64,000 nt of DNA, taken from Closterium sp. Naga37s-1 (lineage: Eukaryota > Streptophyta > Zygnematophyceae > Desmidiales > Closteriaceae). Under the pieces are notes generated by a model. That model did no database searches. It was not told where the DNA came from and worked only from the letters and a program-made list of their open reading frames with translations. The stretch lies in NCBI GenBank assembly GCA_947471745.1, contig CANJKZ010000461.1:129001-193000 (forward strand). The letters are read 5' to 3'. Both the position numbers and the translations under genes were made by a program. The stretch's first letter is position 1, and each line of letters begins with the position of its first letter. This document shows, in pieces, positions 30,170 through 41,042 of the stretch.

Positions 30170-31018
30170 GAATAGCGGCTGTCCGGATTGCGAAATATCA
30201 AAGGGTTGCGAGGAGGCAAGAAGGGGATTAGACGGGGTGACCGCACTCGAGACCAAGTTCGAGACCGCATTCTCCGGAAGCAGAACCGGATCAGCATGAG
30301 CGTTGGACAAAAAAAGCCCGTTTCCTGCCGGCCGCGAGGGTTGTGACGGTCGCGAGAGGGAGATGATTCTAGCGTCGAACCCGGCGTCTTCTACGGCGGT
30401 GACTATCTCGTTCTCGTTGACGATAGCGGGGTCGAACGTGATCTGAGCTTGGTTCTGCAACAGCGCGACTGCGGCGGTCGTCACTCCCGGCAATCTCGAG
30501 AGAGCGGTTTCCACGGCGGTCGAACATGCCGAACACGTCATGCCCTCGATTCCCACCACCACGCGCGCTGACGTGGCAGGGACGGAGGCTGCCGACGTGG
30601 AAGGCGCCGTCGTCGCAGATGGCGCCGAATCCGTCGCCGCCGCTGATACTGCCGCTGCTACGCCACACGATGAGGTAGGGTCAACCAACGAAGCACAGGT
30701 AACGCCAACTGGGTTAGCTGCAGCGGGGAAGGCACGGGCGGATGGTCGTGACAGGGATATTATTTTCGCGTCGAACCCGGCGTCTTCTACGGCGGTGACT
30801 ATCTCGTTCTCGTTGACTATAGCGGGGTCGAACGTGATTTGCGCTTGGTTCTGCAGCAGCGCGACGGCAGCGGTCGCGACTCCCGGCAATCTCGAGAGAG
30901 CGGTTTCCACGGCGGTCGAACACGCCGAACACGTCATGCCCTCGATTCCCACCACCACGCGCGCTGACGTGGCACTCGCAGCTGCTGAAAACGTGCCACC
31001 TGGCGTTAAAGTCGCCAT
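24356..31018 (-). CDS. Cu(+)-transporting P1B-type ATPase (RAN1/HMA7-like), five exons
   Basis: Exons in transcript order: 28693-31018, 28324-28434, 27550-27674, 25760-26884, 24356-25027; GT-AG, phases consistent, 1452 aa. ATG 31018 (GAAATGGCG). It has two near-identical metal-binding domains with GMTCSAC (Cys 30/33 and about 162/165), a third with GMTCAAC, and a fourth-like repeat that lost the CxxC (VTGMGGRDD). An acidic Glu-rich segment of roughly 80-100 residues follows, then membrane helices. Catalytic motifs: TGES in exon 3, the copper-path CPC in [13 protein letters not shown] (about 941-943), DKTGTLT (about 985, phosphorylated Asp), SEHPLG, MMTGDN and [16 protein letters not shown]. 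It pumps Cu(+) out of the cytosol; plant relatives load copper into ethylene receptors in the secretory pathway. Exon 5 holds about 62 extra residues just before [10 protein letters not shown]. Introns carry many exon-edge copies. Confidence 0.92.
25085..25262 (-). repeat. Exon-5 5' copies of the Cu-ATPase
   Basis: 25085-25148 repeats acceptor plus LGIHEVIA with a one-base insertion that breaks the frame; 25210-25262 is a weaker copy. Both lie upstream of real exon 5 (start 25027). Confidence 0.8.
25375..25712 (-). repeat. Exon-4 3' copies of the Cu-ATPase
   Basis: Real exon 4 ends at 25760. Donor-side copies lie downstream at 25619-25712 ([19 protein letters not shown] and donor), 25496-25570 (frame broken) and 25375-25445 ([20 protein letters not shown] and donor). 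A trace remains near 25270. The first copy is in frame with exon 4 if the intervening intron segment is kept. Confidence 0.88.
26961..27493 (-). repeat. Four exon-4 5' copies of the Cu-ATPase
   Basis: Copies of acceptor plus [20 protein letters not shown] and KAPIQK lie at 26961-27037, 27113-27189, 27272-27348 and 27430-27493, upstream of the real exon start (26884). Spacing is 145-159 bp. The three nearest are almost identical to the exon; the most distant is strongly decayed. Confidence 0.92.
27746..28173 (-). repeat. Four exon-3 5' copies of the Cu-ATPase
   Basis: Copies of CCCAG acceptor plus [20 protein letters not shown] lie at 27746-27807, 27862-27923, 28003-28063 and 28141-28173, upstream of real exon 3 (27550-27674). 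Each carries the TGES actuator motif. None has the rest of the exon or a donor. Confidence 0.92.
28198..28590 (-). repeat. Exon-2 edge copies of the Cu-ATPase
   Basis: 28503-28590 repeats the 5' part of exon 2 ([13 protein letters not shown]) upstream of the real exon (28324-28434). 28198-28243 repeats its 3' part ([14 protein letters not shown]) downstream, next to a changed donor. Confidence 0.85.
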
Positions 31019-32079
31019 TTCTGGCAATTACTGTAGTGCCGCTGGACAAGAACGGTTTGAAAAGGCACGCGTCAACTATAGCTCGTTAACCTTACGCTAA
31101 CCGATCTGGCCTGCTTATGTTTTGCAACTTGTGCGTGTCAGAAAGAAGGTCGCTGCGCATGAAAAGGGAAAAAGCTACGGAAAGAAACCCAACGCGCATG
31201 AGACGAAAACTCTATTCCACTGACTCATCAGCTCCATGCCTGAGTCCTGACTATGCCTTCCATGCGAGTCAAAGAGAGGCAGACACAATTACTGCTGCAC
31301 TTCCAGCGACGTACGCGTTGCTTGCTTCCAAGAGAGAGCTTGCTTCTACGATAGGAAAGGCCATACCTTCATTGACCGGTTACCGTTCTCGCACCCCTTC
31401 GTGAAGACATCTCGCTACGTGCAAAGCAAACAGTGCGCCGCCCGCTGTACGATGCTGTGGCGAGGGGTTCGTTCAATGGTTTGCTCGTAGGGGCGGTGAG
31501 GTGAAGCGGTCATTCTTGGTGACGGCTGGATGGATGGATGGATGGATGGGCCGCTCTGCGACGACAGAGCCGAGGAATGCGGCAGCCACGGGGAACGAGT
31601 GACGGAAAACTCAAGACCGTGTGTGCGACTCAGTGACCACGATTGTGTTTGCTGATTCGACGAGAGGGGCCGTTTTCTATCGGATGTGATTTTTACGAGA
31701 GACGCTGTGCGACGTGCTGTGTCGATTGGCCTATCGTCGTCGTGAGCAGTGTGAGTCGTACAAGGCAACGGTCAGGAAAGTGCTGCGGAAACACCTCGTG
31801 TCACTACGTACCCGTTTCATCCATCTCAGATGTTACGTTATCAGTGCGTTGGTGTACACGAACAAACAAATTATGTAGAATTATCTCGGATAAAATGTAC
31901 TTATAGCGTAGTGTAGGTGACAAACTAGCATTCGCAAATCTCCCGCATTTATTTGTCAACCATCTTTAGCCAACTAGAACCGTAAGTTACTGTTCTAATT
32001 AGCTAGTGGATGCTTTTTGCGGGAGAATTCTCATCAACGTCCTCAAATCATGGCGCAAAGCAACATGCAGTCAAAACGC
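31019..32079. other. Cu-ATPase promoter side, no gene recognised
   Basis: About 1.06 kb between the ATPase start and the 3' end of the first LysM gene. It contains a short GGAT microsatellite (31527-31550). No coding region is supported. Confidence 0.45.
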
Positions 32080-32716
32080 CTATTTTGGAGGCAAACACAA
32101 CGAAGAGCCAACTTTCATCGGATCAACGCAACTTCCCCCGTTAGCAGAGCGGAAAATGGAAGGACTTCTGTTATAATAGAGGTAAAACAGGCGCACGCAG
32201 TTGTCAGTGGGCAGGACGCGATACGTCCGCCCGGATGCGCAGCGCGTCCCTCCCGAACCTCCGATTGGGCCACTTGGCGGCGCCGGCGGCGGGCTTTCTC
32301 GTCGAGGCTGGCCTCGAAGGTTCGTTTGCGGAAGGGGGGGTTTTGGCCGCATAGGGAGTTGTTTCGCAGCAGCCACTGTGAATGGACCTGAGATTATGGA
32401 GGGGAGGGGTTGATTGGAAGAGTGGCGATGGAAGGAGATTGGAGGAAAGAAGGCGGTGTATTTGTTTTCCTGCTTCCACGGCGAGAAATTTGTGATAAGG
32501 CCGCGGGATGCAAGAAGGAACGGGCCGTTTTGTGCGATTTAAAACGCCGAGATTCGCCCAGGAACGGCCGGGGTTCACCAGACGGAGGCGGAACCTGTTA
32601 ACGCGCTCGGAGCAAAAAATTACCATCAAGTCGACCGTGTGATTTGTGGACACACCTTGAAGTAAGATCAGAATTCCAAGCAGCGCCACGAGGAGCGTTC
32701 GTAACTGAGTAGTCAT
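32080..32716 (-). CDS. Small secreted LysM protein 1, with proline-rich linker
   Basis: Exon 1 32656-32716 (61 nt, MTTQLRTLLVALLGILILLQ, a signal peptide), phase-1 intron with GTGTGT donor, exon 2 32080-32375 (acceptor CACAG). The product is 118 aa. A Pro/Arg-rich linker of about 45 residues leads to one LysM-like module (CASGRTYRVLPTDNC ... VGSSLCLP). LysM modules bind chitin-like N-acetylglucosamine polymers; the secreted form suggests the cell wall or extracellular space. The linker is absent from the four paralogues. The acceptor choice is less certain here than in the others. Confidence 0.72.
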
Positions 32717-33399
32717 GCTCTCTGACCTATTGGCTCCAAGCTAGCTAACCTGATTAAGAGCGAACGCGTGGTCAGAGATATGAACTAAGCAACAAATTAG
32801 CGGCAAACGATAGAGTGTTTTCGAGATTGAAACCTGAGCTCCTTAGCGGACAGATTAGCACAGACGCCATATTTCAGCTAGCGCAATGGGAGAGGGGAGG
32901 TGGAGGCAGGTGCGTCCAAGCAACGTAGGTTGAGAACTGCAAACGATGAAAGGATGAACGGAACAATTTTTGACAGGAATGCGTTCGGCTGGAACTGGGA
33001 CATCCGAGATGGTGCTGCTGCGGCTAAGGGGCGGAATCAGATTTGTGGAAAAAATGGTTGCGACGCGTACCAAGGAGATAAATTATATGGGTATTGGTAC
33101 AGGTACGCAATACAAGAACATGTACATACTAAATATTCTTCCAGATATGGCTTGTGAAATGTCAGATTGTTGCAAACGTTACCAGAGACATGCGTGAGCA
33201 TGAGATTGAATAGAAAAATCTATATCACTGCTTTAAACAGGTTCATAAAAGCATCAGCATTGACAAATTGCAGTGCTAGCAAGATTTGATGACAGTACGC
33301 TGCAACAAGCAGGGAGGAACACGTCTATTATTAAACAGCCTGCTGCCACAGCAGTTTATTGTGCAAGGACCTTCTGGTCTGGTGTTGTTATCGTCAGAT

Positions 33400-33846
33400 T
33401 TATTTTGGCAAGCACAAGGTGGAGCCAACCTGAAGGGGCTCAACGCACTTGTAACCGTTAAGCTGCTCAAATAGTTGAGCCTGCTTCTTGTACAAATTCA
33501 AAATCAAGTCGGAGCACGTGTCTGTAATTCGCACCGTCCTCGACTCTCCTGAACAAGCGGCCATAGTCGGAAGAGCTGGAAGAAGGGAGCACGGAGGGCA
33601 CGCATAAAACGCAGAACGGAGACAAGAGAAGCGATAACTGATGTGCGACACGAGAAAAGGTGATCCAGACGAGATTTTACAATGACGGTCAGAAGCCAGT
33701 GCGAGGTCGGCAGTTCGCCTAGACAAAAGATGAATTAGCATTGGCGGTTCATCTAGTCTACGGCTGAATGAGAACGATTACTCACCAACAGAGACGAGGA
33801 GGACAGCTACAATCGCTACGATCAGGAGCTTCATGGAAGTCCTCAT
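33400..33846 (-). CDS. Small secreted LysM protein 2
   Basis: Exon 1 33786-33846 (61 nt, signal peptide MRTSMKLLIVAIVAVLLVSV), phase-1 intron (GTGAGT...TTCCAG), exon 2 33400-33575. 78 aa. The mature part is one LysM-like module: RTVRITDTCSDLI, a central LFEQLNGYKC, and VGSTLCLPK at the C-terminus, with four Cys. The pattern V..TDTC..I...Y......F..LNGYKC...L.VG..LC.P matches LysM, with the Cys pairing seen in secreted LysM proteins. Target ligand unknown. Confidence 0.82.
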
Positions 33847-34010
33847 TGTGTCAATTAAGATGACCTTGTTGAGATATGAACTCGTTGAAGACGGTACGTC
33901 AGCGAGGTTAGAGAGGCACAATACGGTGACTACGGCTTCGAGAGGAGGGACGACGCTGCAGGTGATTATTGAAGGGAAGCTTGAAAACATCTAAATACCG
34001 GTCTCAATGA

Positions 34011-34030
34011 ATCCGCTTTTAGCCTCTGCC
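34011..34030 (-). promoter_or_regulatory. Conserved core promoter of LysM gene 2
   Basis: Reads GGCAGAGGCTAAAAGCGGAT on the minus strand, about 170 bp before the ATG. It is the counterpart of the GGATAAAAGCGGAGCC box in front of genes 4 and 5. Confidence 0.5.
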
Positions 34031-34545
34031 TGAGCAAATCAATCGCCAAACGCGGCGACCGCGCCCTGCCGCAGGGCGTTTTCGAAGCGCGATGTGAAGC
34101 CATCTGTGTCGAAATAATACTGTACGTGATGAGAAAGTCAGGGATGGTACGACGCAACTATGGGATTGTGCCATGAACACTCAGAAGCGACTCGGTTGCT
34201 GGAGGTACATCAGTTGCGGGAGGTGTATCCAACACTGTGTTTGATGAACTGGAGTGTGGGTTTGACAGTTGCGGCACGAGGATAGCAAGAGAAGAACATG
34301 TGGGCTTTGTGGCAAGATGGTGGCGCAAATGGTTCCACCTGCGAGCGCGGGGTTTGTGGTGTGGTGATGACCCGGTACAGTGGCGCTCGATAAAGCTGTA
34401 ACATTCACAACACAAACAGATGTCATTATCTTGGAACTGGTTAACTTGCTGGTGAATACCGTATGTGAAGCAATTTATGGTTTAAGTATTCCATTATAGA
34501 GGTACATGTACAGTTGCATTTGGGTGAACCTTCAGGTATATAATC

Positions 34546-35360
34546 ATGTTCTTCTTTGCTGATTTTCAGGAAATTTATTTAGACAGCCGCTTGGCTTGGC
34601 TACCATTGCGCCATTGCGATTTAGCTTGTAGCGAAGGACTAAATGCTTTGATGGGCTTGGAAAGGGTGGCGAGGGTGGAATGGTTAATGATGGAAAGAAG
34701 AAGTTGTAGGGAGTTGAAGGTAGCCCTTGAGGAACCGGAGGGGTTTGAAGTGGAGGTGGAGGAAAAGAGAGAAAGGGAGATTATGGCACTGGACGAGGAG
34801 GGGGGAGGGGAGTGATGGGAAGAGGAAGAGGTGAGGGGAGTGCTGAGGGGGGGGGAAAGGAGGGGGGGCAGGGGGAGAAGGGGGAGGAAGAACAAGCGGA
34901 GGAAATGGAGGGAGGGGAAGATGATGACGACGAGGGGGACGAGGAGGAGGAAGAGGACGATAAGGTTGACGAGTGCGGATGAGGAGGAGGACGTGGACGA
35001 GGAAGGCAGCGAAGAAGAGCATGGGGAGCAGGAAGCAGGAAGAGCAGGGTTCAGAGAGCAAGACGCGGAAGCGGAAGGAGAAGGGAGAAGGGGAGAAGGC
35101 AGCGGCAGGATTGGCAGGATTGGCAGGATTGGCGGGATTGGCGGGATTGGCAGGAAGGCGGAGATGATCGACAAGAAGGCTTCCCCGTAGGACATTCCAC
35201 GAAGGTGAAGAAAAGCAAGCAGGGGAGTAAGGAGGAGGGAGATAAGGCGGGGAAGGCAGAGAATAAGAAGGAGAAGACGGCAGAGTCGGCAGGGAAGGCG
35301 GTGAGGGATGCGCGGTGTGCGAGGGAGGCAGGGATTGAAGAAATGGCTTTAAGTAACTGT
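34546..35360. repeat. Acidic/basic low-complexity block, copy 1
   Basis: Plus strand is GGA/GAG-rich with GACGAGGA runs and five copies of GGATTGGCAG (35110-35150), followed by AAG-rich sequence reading KKSKQGSKEEGDKAGKAENKK. Comparable blocks occur at 37230-37560 and 47390-48170. They may derive from an acidic/lysine-rich nuclear-type protein gene, but frames are broken and I cannot name one. Confidence 0.45.
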
Positions 35361-35484
35361 GGCCAGCTGCAGTTTACTATCCGTAGATTACACACAAGCA
35401 GTACACGTCTACCACCTTGAAGGCCCAGCTGCTGAAGGCAGTTATTGTGCAAGGCCCTCTCGACATTATTGTATATACCCAGAT

Positions 35485-35906
35485 CTATTTCGGCATACAG
35501 AGGGTAGAGCCGACCTTAAGGGGCTCAGCACATTTGTAGCCGTTGTACTTCTGAAACAACTGAGCCTGTTTCTTGTAATACGTCAATATTAAGCCCGAGC
35601 ACGTGTCCGTCTTTACCACCTTCCTCAACTTTCCTGAACAACGAGCCATACTCGGAACAGCTGGAAGACGAGAGAAAATAAAAGGGCGAGTGTAAGTAGC
35701 AGAACGGCGACAGAGCAGCAACTCAAAGCAACAACGACTGTCCTGAAGCGTAAGGATAAGAACAGACAGAAGTTTCACACGACAGGTCAGAACAGAAGCC
35801 AGCGTGAGGATTGTCGGTTTCTCTGGTCTAAGCGCGCGAGCTCACCAGCAGAGACGAGGAGGACGGCTAGAATCGCCACAACCAGGAGCTTGATGGGAGT
35901 CCTCAT
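35485..35906 (-). CDS. Small secreted LysM protein 3
   Basis: Exon 1 35846-35906 (61 nt, signal peptide MRTPIKLLVVAILAVLLVSA), phase-1 intron (GTGAGC...TTCCAG), exon 2 35485-35660. 78 aa, same length and layout as protein 2. Mature module: RKVVKTDTCSGLI, QLFQKYNGYKC, VGSTLCMPK. It is closest to protein 2, including the 3' flank, so the two are recent duplicates. Confidence 0.82.
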
Positions 35907-36026
35907 AATGTCGATTAATTTGGACTTGCCGCCGAAGGTACTTCAGTGAGGTTCGCGAGGCACAATACTATGGACGAGAGAACGTTGCAGCAAACAATGT
36001 ATCAGAAAGGCTGGATGATATTGGAC

Positions 36027-36050
36027 TAGTAAATGTCCGCTTTTGAATCC
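36027..36050 (-). promoter_or_regulatory. Conserved core promoter of LysM gene 3
   Basis: GAGGGATTCAAAAGCGGAC on the minus strand, about 135 bp before the ATG. Same position and flanks as in the paralogues, but the TATA-like core GATAAAAG has become TTCAAAAG. Confidence 0.45.
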
Positions 36051-36639
36051 CTCTACGTGGGCTAATCGATCGCCCATAGCGGTGACCGCCACGCGGTTGC
36101 ATATGGATCAGAGTTGCCGCTCTCGAAGCGCGCTAATAATCCATCAGTGGAGAACCCCCTCAACGCCGTTGGCAGGGGTGGTGCCAGGCAACACTAGCGA
36201 CATGAACATGTGCTGTCGACTCGGTTGTAAGTGCTTCATCCGACGCTAACTTGAACCCGAGTGTGGGTTTCAATTGGTGCCATGAAAATGACCTAGTGGG
36301 TTTGCTAGTGGTAGCAGCAGTACGAGAAGGAACAAAACGAACCCTAGGGATTGCCTTGCCAGTGGAATCACTGCGATGGAGAGACTGGTTCAAGTGGGGA
36401 TTTGTGGCGATGGACATTGGCGTAAGGGCGGTCCTTTGAACAACCTGTGAAAAAAATCACAGAATATTTAAAAGAGCGGTGATACATGGTGAAATGCGGT
36501 AATTTTGAACTTTCAGGCCTCGAACGGCGCTTGAACTGAGATGTTCCGCGCCTGACCTGAAGCAAAAGAACTCGCCCTCAACTCAGGAACAGTATGGAGT
36601 CTGGAATGCGGGTTTTCCCCATTCCACGCAAAATCCGTC

Positions 36640-36905
36640 CTTAGAGGGTGGTACACCGAATTAGGGTTTAGCAACGATCCTACGGAACAGTTGGAGATCG
36701 TAAGAGATGTTGGCGATCCTACAGAACAGTGTCCTACCTACTTCTGTCCAGTAATGATTTCGATGTTTGTGATTGGCTAGCACAGATAACAATTGTTACT
36801 GTGTACGACACTGCTGCGTAAGATCGCACTACTGTTCGTAAGAACGCAACTGTTCCGTAGGATCGTCGCTAAAACCCTAGCAGGTGTTCCACGCCCTTAC
36901 CAAAA
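36640..36905. mobile_element. Non-autonomous TIR element (MITE candidate)
   Basis: Long imperfect terminal inverted repeats of about 45-50 bp. The left end contains CGATCCTACGGAACAGTTG (36675-36693) and the right end contains its complement (36846-36865); further out, TAGGGTTTAGC and GGTGGTACACC also have inverted partners. No coding capacity. Ends and target duplication are not resolved, so the superfamily is open; long inverted repeats would fit a Mutator-like element. Confidence 0.65.
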
Positions 36906-36959
36906 CTTCCCGAATCAGGCGTTCTAGCCTTGCGCTTGGGCTGACTGATAATGCAGGGC

Positions 36960-39060
36960 TTCTCTAGACTCTGATCGCGTTGGTCGCGGCGACCAATCCT
37001 GAACACGCGCCGACTTTAGGGTTTTCTGTCCCCTCGCGCTACTCGCGCCGTGATTTTTCCCGGACTTGCGACGACCACGTGCACAGCATCACGCACGCCT
37101 CGTCGATTCTTTGCCAGTCTCTGCCGCCTTCCGTGCTACCATCATTTCCGTTCCCGGGGGAAAGATAGCCGACGTTTAGTCCAGACAAGTTCTCAACGAT
37201 TACTGGTAGTGCGAGACATTTTAGGTATCGCGATTAGCGAGCTACTAGTGCGTATCGCCGAGGGGTTAAACGCCCGGAAATGCCCAAGAGATGTCTGGCG
37301 GCGGTGGAATGGTGAAGGGAGGGAAGAAGATGGAAATGAGGGGGTTGAAAGTAGCGCGTGAGGATTAGCTGCGGAAGAAGAGGATAGAGAAGAGGAGATT
37401 ATGGAGATGAAGGAGGAGGAGGAGAGGGATGGGGACGAGGAAGAGGGGAGCGAGGAGGAGGGGGAGGGAATGGGAGGGAGAGGAGTGAGAGGACGGGGAG
37501 GAAGGGGTGGAGAAACAAGTGGGTGGAGATGGGCTAGCACATGACCGAGGGAAGGGAAGCGTGGGTACAGGATTAGACGGGCTTTAAACACATGACGGAG
37601 GCAAGCACTACTAAACCCGAGCTAAGCGCCGCTATAACCGCGGGTCTAATGCCCCGGGTGGGCTTTAAACACTTGACGGAAACACGCATCCCTAGCCTTC
37701 AAGGCCTGATAACAGGTGTGAGGGTTCAGGGTTACCACACGGAGGCCTTGAATTCGGTGCTTGTTTTGGGCGCAGCTCAGGAATAGGCATATCAGGGTGT
37801 AGGGTTACGGCACTGAAGGCCTTGGATTGATGATTCCAAAGTGGCGTTTTATGAATTCGTTGCACGTGTCAGGTTTCAGGGTTACCACACGGAGGCCTTG
37901 GATTCGGTGCGTGTTTTTGGAGCGATAGGCGTATCAGGGTGTAGGGTTACTGTACAGTACTACAGATCTTGGGTTTGTGTTTCCGTAGTCGGGTGTACGC
38001 CTCGTATTTCAATCATTAGTTATGCCTGACGCTGATCTTCCATCCTTGTAAATACTCCCCCCCTCCCCCCCCCTACCCCCCATCACCCCCGTTACAACAA
38101 CGATATGAATTATGCTGCAGGTCCAAGCTCCGACCTCCTTCCCCCCTGCCCCTCACACCCTTCTTCTCCCTTGCCTCCTTCCCCCTACCCCTCACACCCA
38201 TCTTCCCCCTACCCCTCACACCCATCTTCCCCCTACCCCTCACACCCATCTTCCCCTTTGCGTCCTTCCCCTTTGCCTCCTTTCCCCTTGCCTCTTTCCG
38301 CCCTACCCCTCACACCCATCTTCCGCCTTGCCTCTTTCCCTCCTACCCGTCACACCCATCTTCCCCCTTGCCTCTTTCCGCCCTGCCCCTCACACCCATT
38401 TTTCCCCTTGCCTTCTTTCCCCTGCCCCTCACACCCATCTTCCCCCTTATCTTCCCTGCTTCCCCCCTGCCCCTTACAACCATCGTCCCCCTTGCCTCCT
38501 CCCCCTCTGCCCCTCACACCCATTTCCCCCCTTGCCTCCTCCCCTCCTGCCCCTCACACCCATTTCCCCCCTTTCCTCCTTCCCCCCTGCCCCTCACACC
38601 CATCTTCCCCCCTGCCTCTTTCCCCCCTACCCCTCACACCCATCTTCCCCCTTGCCTCCTCCCCCCTGCCCCTCACACACATCTTCCCCCTTGCCTCTTT
38701 CCGCCCTACCTCTCACACCCATCTTCCCCCTTGCCTCTTTCCGCCCTACCCCTCACACCCATCTTCCCCCCTCCCTCTTTCCGCCCTACCCCTCACACCC
38801 ATCTTCCCCCCTCCCTCTTTCCGCCCTACCCCTCACACCCATCTTCCCCCGTGCCTCCTTCCCCCTGCCCCTCTCACCCATCTTCCCCCGTGCTTCCTTC
38901 CCCCTACCCCTCGCACCCATCTTGGGAATGGCTGGGGATCTGATGGCCAGGGATCCAGGTTACTGTGGCACACTGACACCAGCATAGCTTACTCATCACC
39001 AATAGGGTACCACCCTTGGGGGCCTTACATTACGTAGAAATCCTATCTCATATCAATCAC
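36960..39060. repeat. Segmental duplication block A (paralogous to 47080-49000)
   Basis: In order: a segment around 37000-37160 (AACACGC..CCGA.TTTAGGGTT, then TCGTCGAT..., CTGCCGCC), an acidic GGA-rich segment, and a C-rich minisatellite of CCCCTCACACCCATCTTCCC type (38140-38920), then GGCTGGGGATCTGATGGCC. The same order recurs at 47080-48680. A TTAC-rich stretch at 37700-37950 repeats CAGGGTTACCACACGGAGGC. No gene recognised. Confidence 0.7.
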
Positions 39061-39514
39061 AATCCCAGCTCTTCAGTTTTTATTTAGTACTGTTGGGCTG
39101 AGAAAAGCCCTTAGGATCTTTGCAGGAGTGAACTCTGGGTAGGACTTGTTGTAATTAGCGGAAGCTTAATGAGAAGTACTTGAACCACCTTGCGCTAGTA
39201 TGTGAGGGCAAAGTAGATTGATTAAAGCAAAGAGATACAAGATTATATAAGAGTACAAGGAATACGAAGAGACACGGTTGTAACTACTTTACTGTTGCTG
39301 TTGCGGTTCGATACAGTGACGACTCGGGCAACTGCTCTGTAGCGAGTCAGTTGTGTGTCCTTGCTGTCGCGCTGTATTTGTCAGGTCAAAGGTCGCTGAC
39401 CTTTGACTTTCGCGTAACCTCCAGCGGTTACTTCAACCTCCGAGGGTTGACTCGCTGGTGCCTCGATATGCTTTGCTTCGCTTGTGTCTTGGTGTTTCGA
39501 CACGACAGAGGCGC

Positions 39515-41042
39515 TTAAGACTGATTGTTTCCAACACTCCCCTTCGCTTCTGGAGTGTCGCTGCTGGTGACGTGGCTCTGTCCAGTCAGCAGCATGTAGT
39601 ACGCAAACTTCTGCTTCCCGAGCTTCTTGGTCAAGTAGTCAGCTGCCATCTCGGTCGTGGGGCAGTATGACAACTCGAGTCTCCCCTTCTCGATCTCGTC
39701 CTTCACGAAGAAGTATCGCAGGGCGATATGTTTTGTCCTGTTCGCGAAGCCGTTCTTGTTGGCAATGCGAATTGCCGACTGGTTGTCGCAGAACAGAGTG
39801 AAGCTGGGTAACTGAGCCAGCTTCGCTTCTTCCAGCAGTTCGCGAAGGTAAAGTCCTTCCTTGGTGGCTGAGCAGAGTGCGATATATTCTGCTTCAACTG
39901 ACGAGAGGGCAGTTAATTCCTGCTTGCTCGACTGCCAAGAGATAGGTCCGATAGGTTCGAGGCGGTAGATGTAGCCAGTGCGAGAACGCCTGTTGTCGGA
40001 ATCGCCAGCGTGATCGGCGTCGACGTAGCCGATTAACTTAGGTGTTGTAGTCCCGTTCTTGTGATAAGTCAGGCCGATCGTCGGAGTGCTGACGAGGTAG
40101 TGAAGAGCGCGGTTGAGCTCCGCCATGTGATCCGCTTCAGGTTTCTTGAGGTAGGTAGTGAGCTGACTTGCAGAGTACGACAGATCCGGACGGCAGGTGA
40201 CGGCTGCGAAGAGAAGGCAGCCCAGCTTTCTCTGGTAATCGCGTATACCGGCGGGCTTTAGTAGAGTAGTTCCTTCCTTGTTGTTTCCTGCCGCGTAGCG
40301 ATATGGCGTGGAGATGGTGGTCGGCGTGAGAGCGAAGCGTTTAGCGATGGTGTCGGCGTACTTCGTGGCGCTGAGGTAGATTGCGTCTTCTTCTTCCTGA
40401 ATGTTGAGGCCGAGGTATTGCGTGACGGTGGATGAGACTATGAGCGTGAGGTCTTGCTGCAGCTCCCCTTCGAACCAGGTGGTGAACCCGTCGGTTGAGC
40501 CGATGTAGAGTAAATTGTCTACGTAGACGATCAGCAGGATGTAGTCAGTGCCCTTGGTGAGCCGGTACATGCCTTGGTCGTGAGGTAGCTGGCGGAATCC
40601 GATGCGAATGAGTCGGGCGTGGAGATACTGCTGCCACAGTCTCGGGGCTTGTTTGATGCCATAGAGTGACTTCAACAGCTGACAGACTTGTTTAGGTTCT
40701 CCGTTGGACCCGTGCGGTAGCTCGACGAAGATTTCTGCGTCAACAGGTGCGTAGAGAAATGCGTTGGCGACATCGATTTGCCGCAGCTTCTTCTTCTTCA
40801 TGGCGGCGATGGCGAGGAGAATTCGCAGCGAGGTGTGTCGGCTGGCTGGCGCAAATGTTTCGGTGAAGTCGCGTCCGTGTTCTTGGTCGAAGCCGCGTAC
40901 GACCCAGCGTGCTTTAAACTTGTCGATGGTGCCATCTGCCTTTGTCTTCACACGGAAGACCCATTTCCCGGTGAGTACTGTCTTGTTTCGTGCGACGCCG
41001 ATGGGAACAACTTTCCAGGTGTTCCGTTCTTCCAGTGCTTTC
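39515..41042 (-). pseudogene. pol: Copia reverse transcriptase and RNase H part of the polyprotein
   Basis: Continues the previous frame after a one-base shift near 41042, starting KALEERNTWKVVP. Reverse transcriptase shows FKARWVVRGF, LRQIDVANAFLYAPVD and the catalytic VYVDNLLYIG (YVDN instead of the usual YVDD). RNase H shows GYVDADHAGDSDNRRSRTGY, LSSVEAEYIAL and TKHIALRYFF. It ends inside the 3' LTR. The Asp-to-Asn change in the catalytic pair would be expected to impair polymerase activity. Confidence 0.9.

Noticed and set aside
30540..31100. Plus-strand open frame opposite the metal-binding domains
   Set aside because: Antisense shadow of the Cu-ATPase exon 1; the minus-strand frame has clear domain motifs.
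34575..35195. Minus-strand protein with many Pro/Leu/Ser runs resembling membrane helices
   Set aside because: Antisense of GGA-rich low-complexity DNA; hydrophobicity comes from CTC/CCT codons.
38105..39037. Proline-rich protein of about 300 aa
   Set aside because: Encoded by a C-rich minisatellite that is open in three frames; no start context, domain or conserved end.
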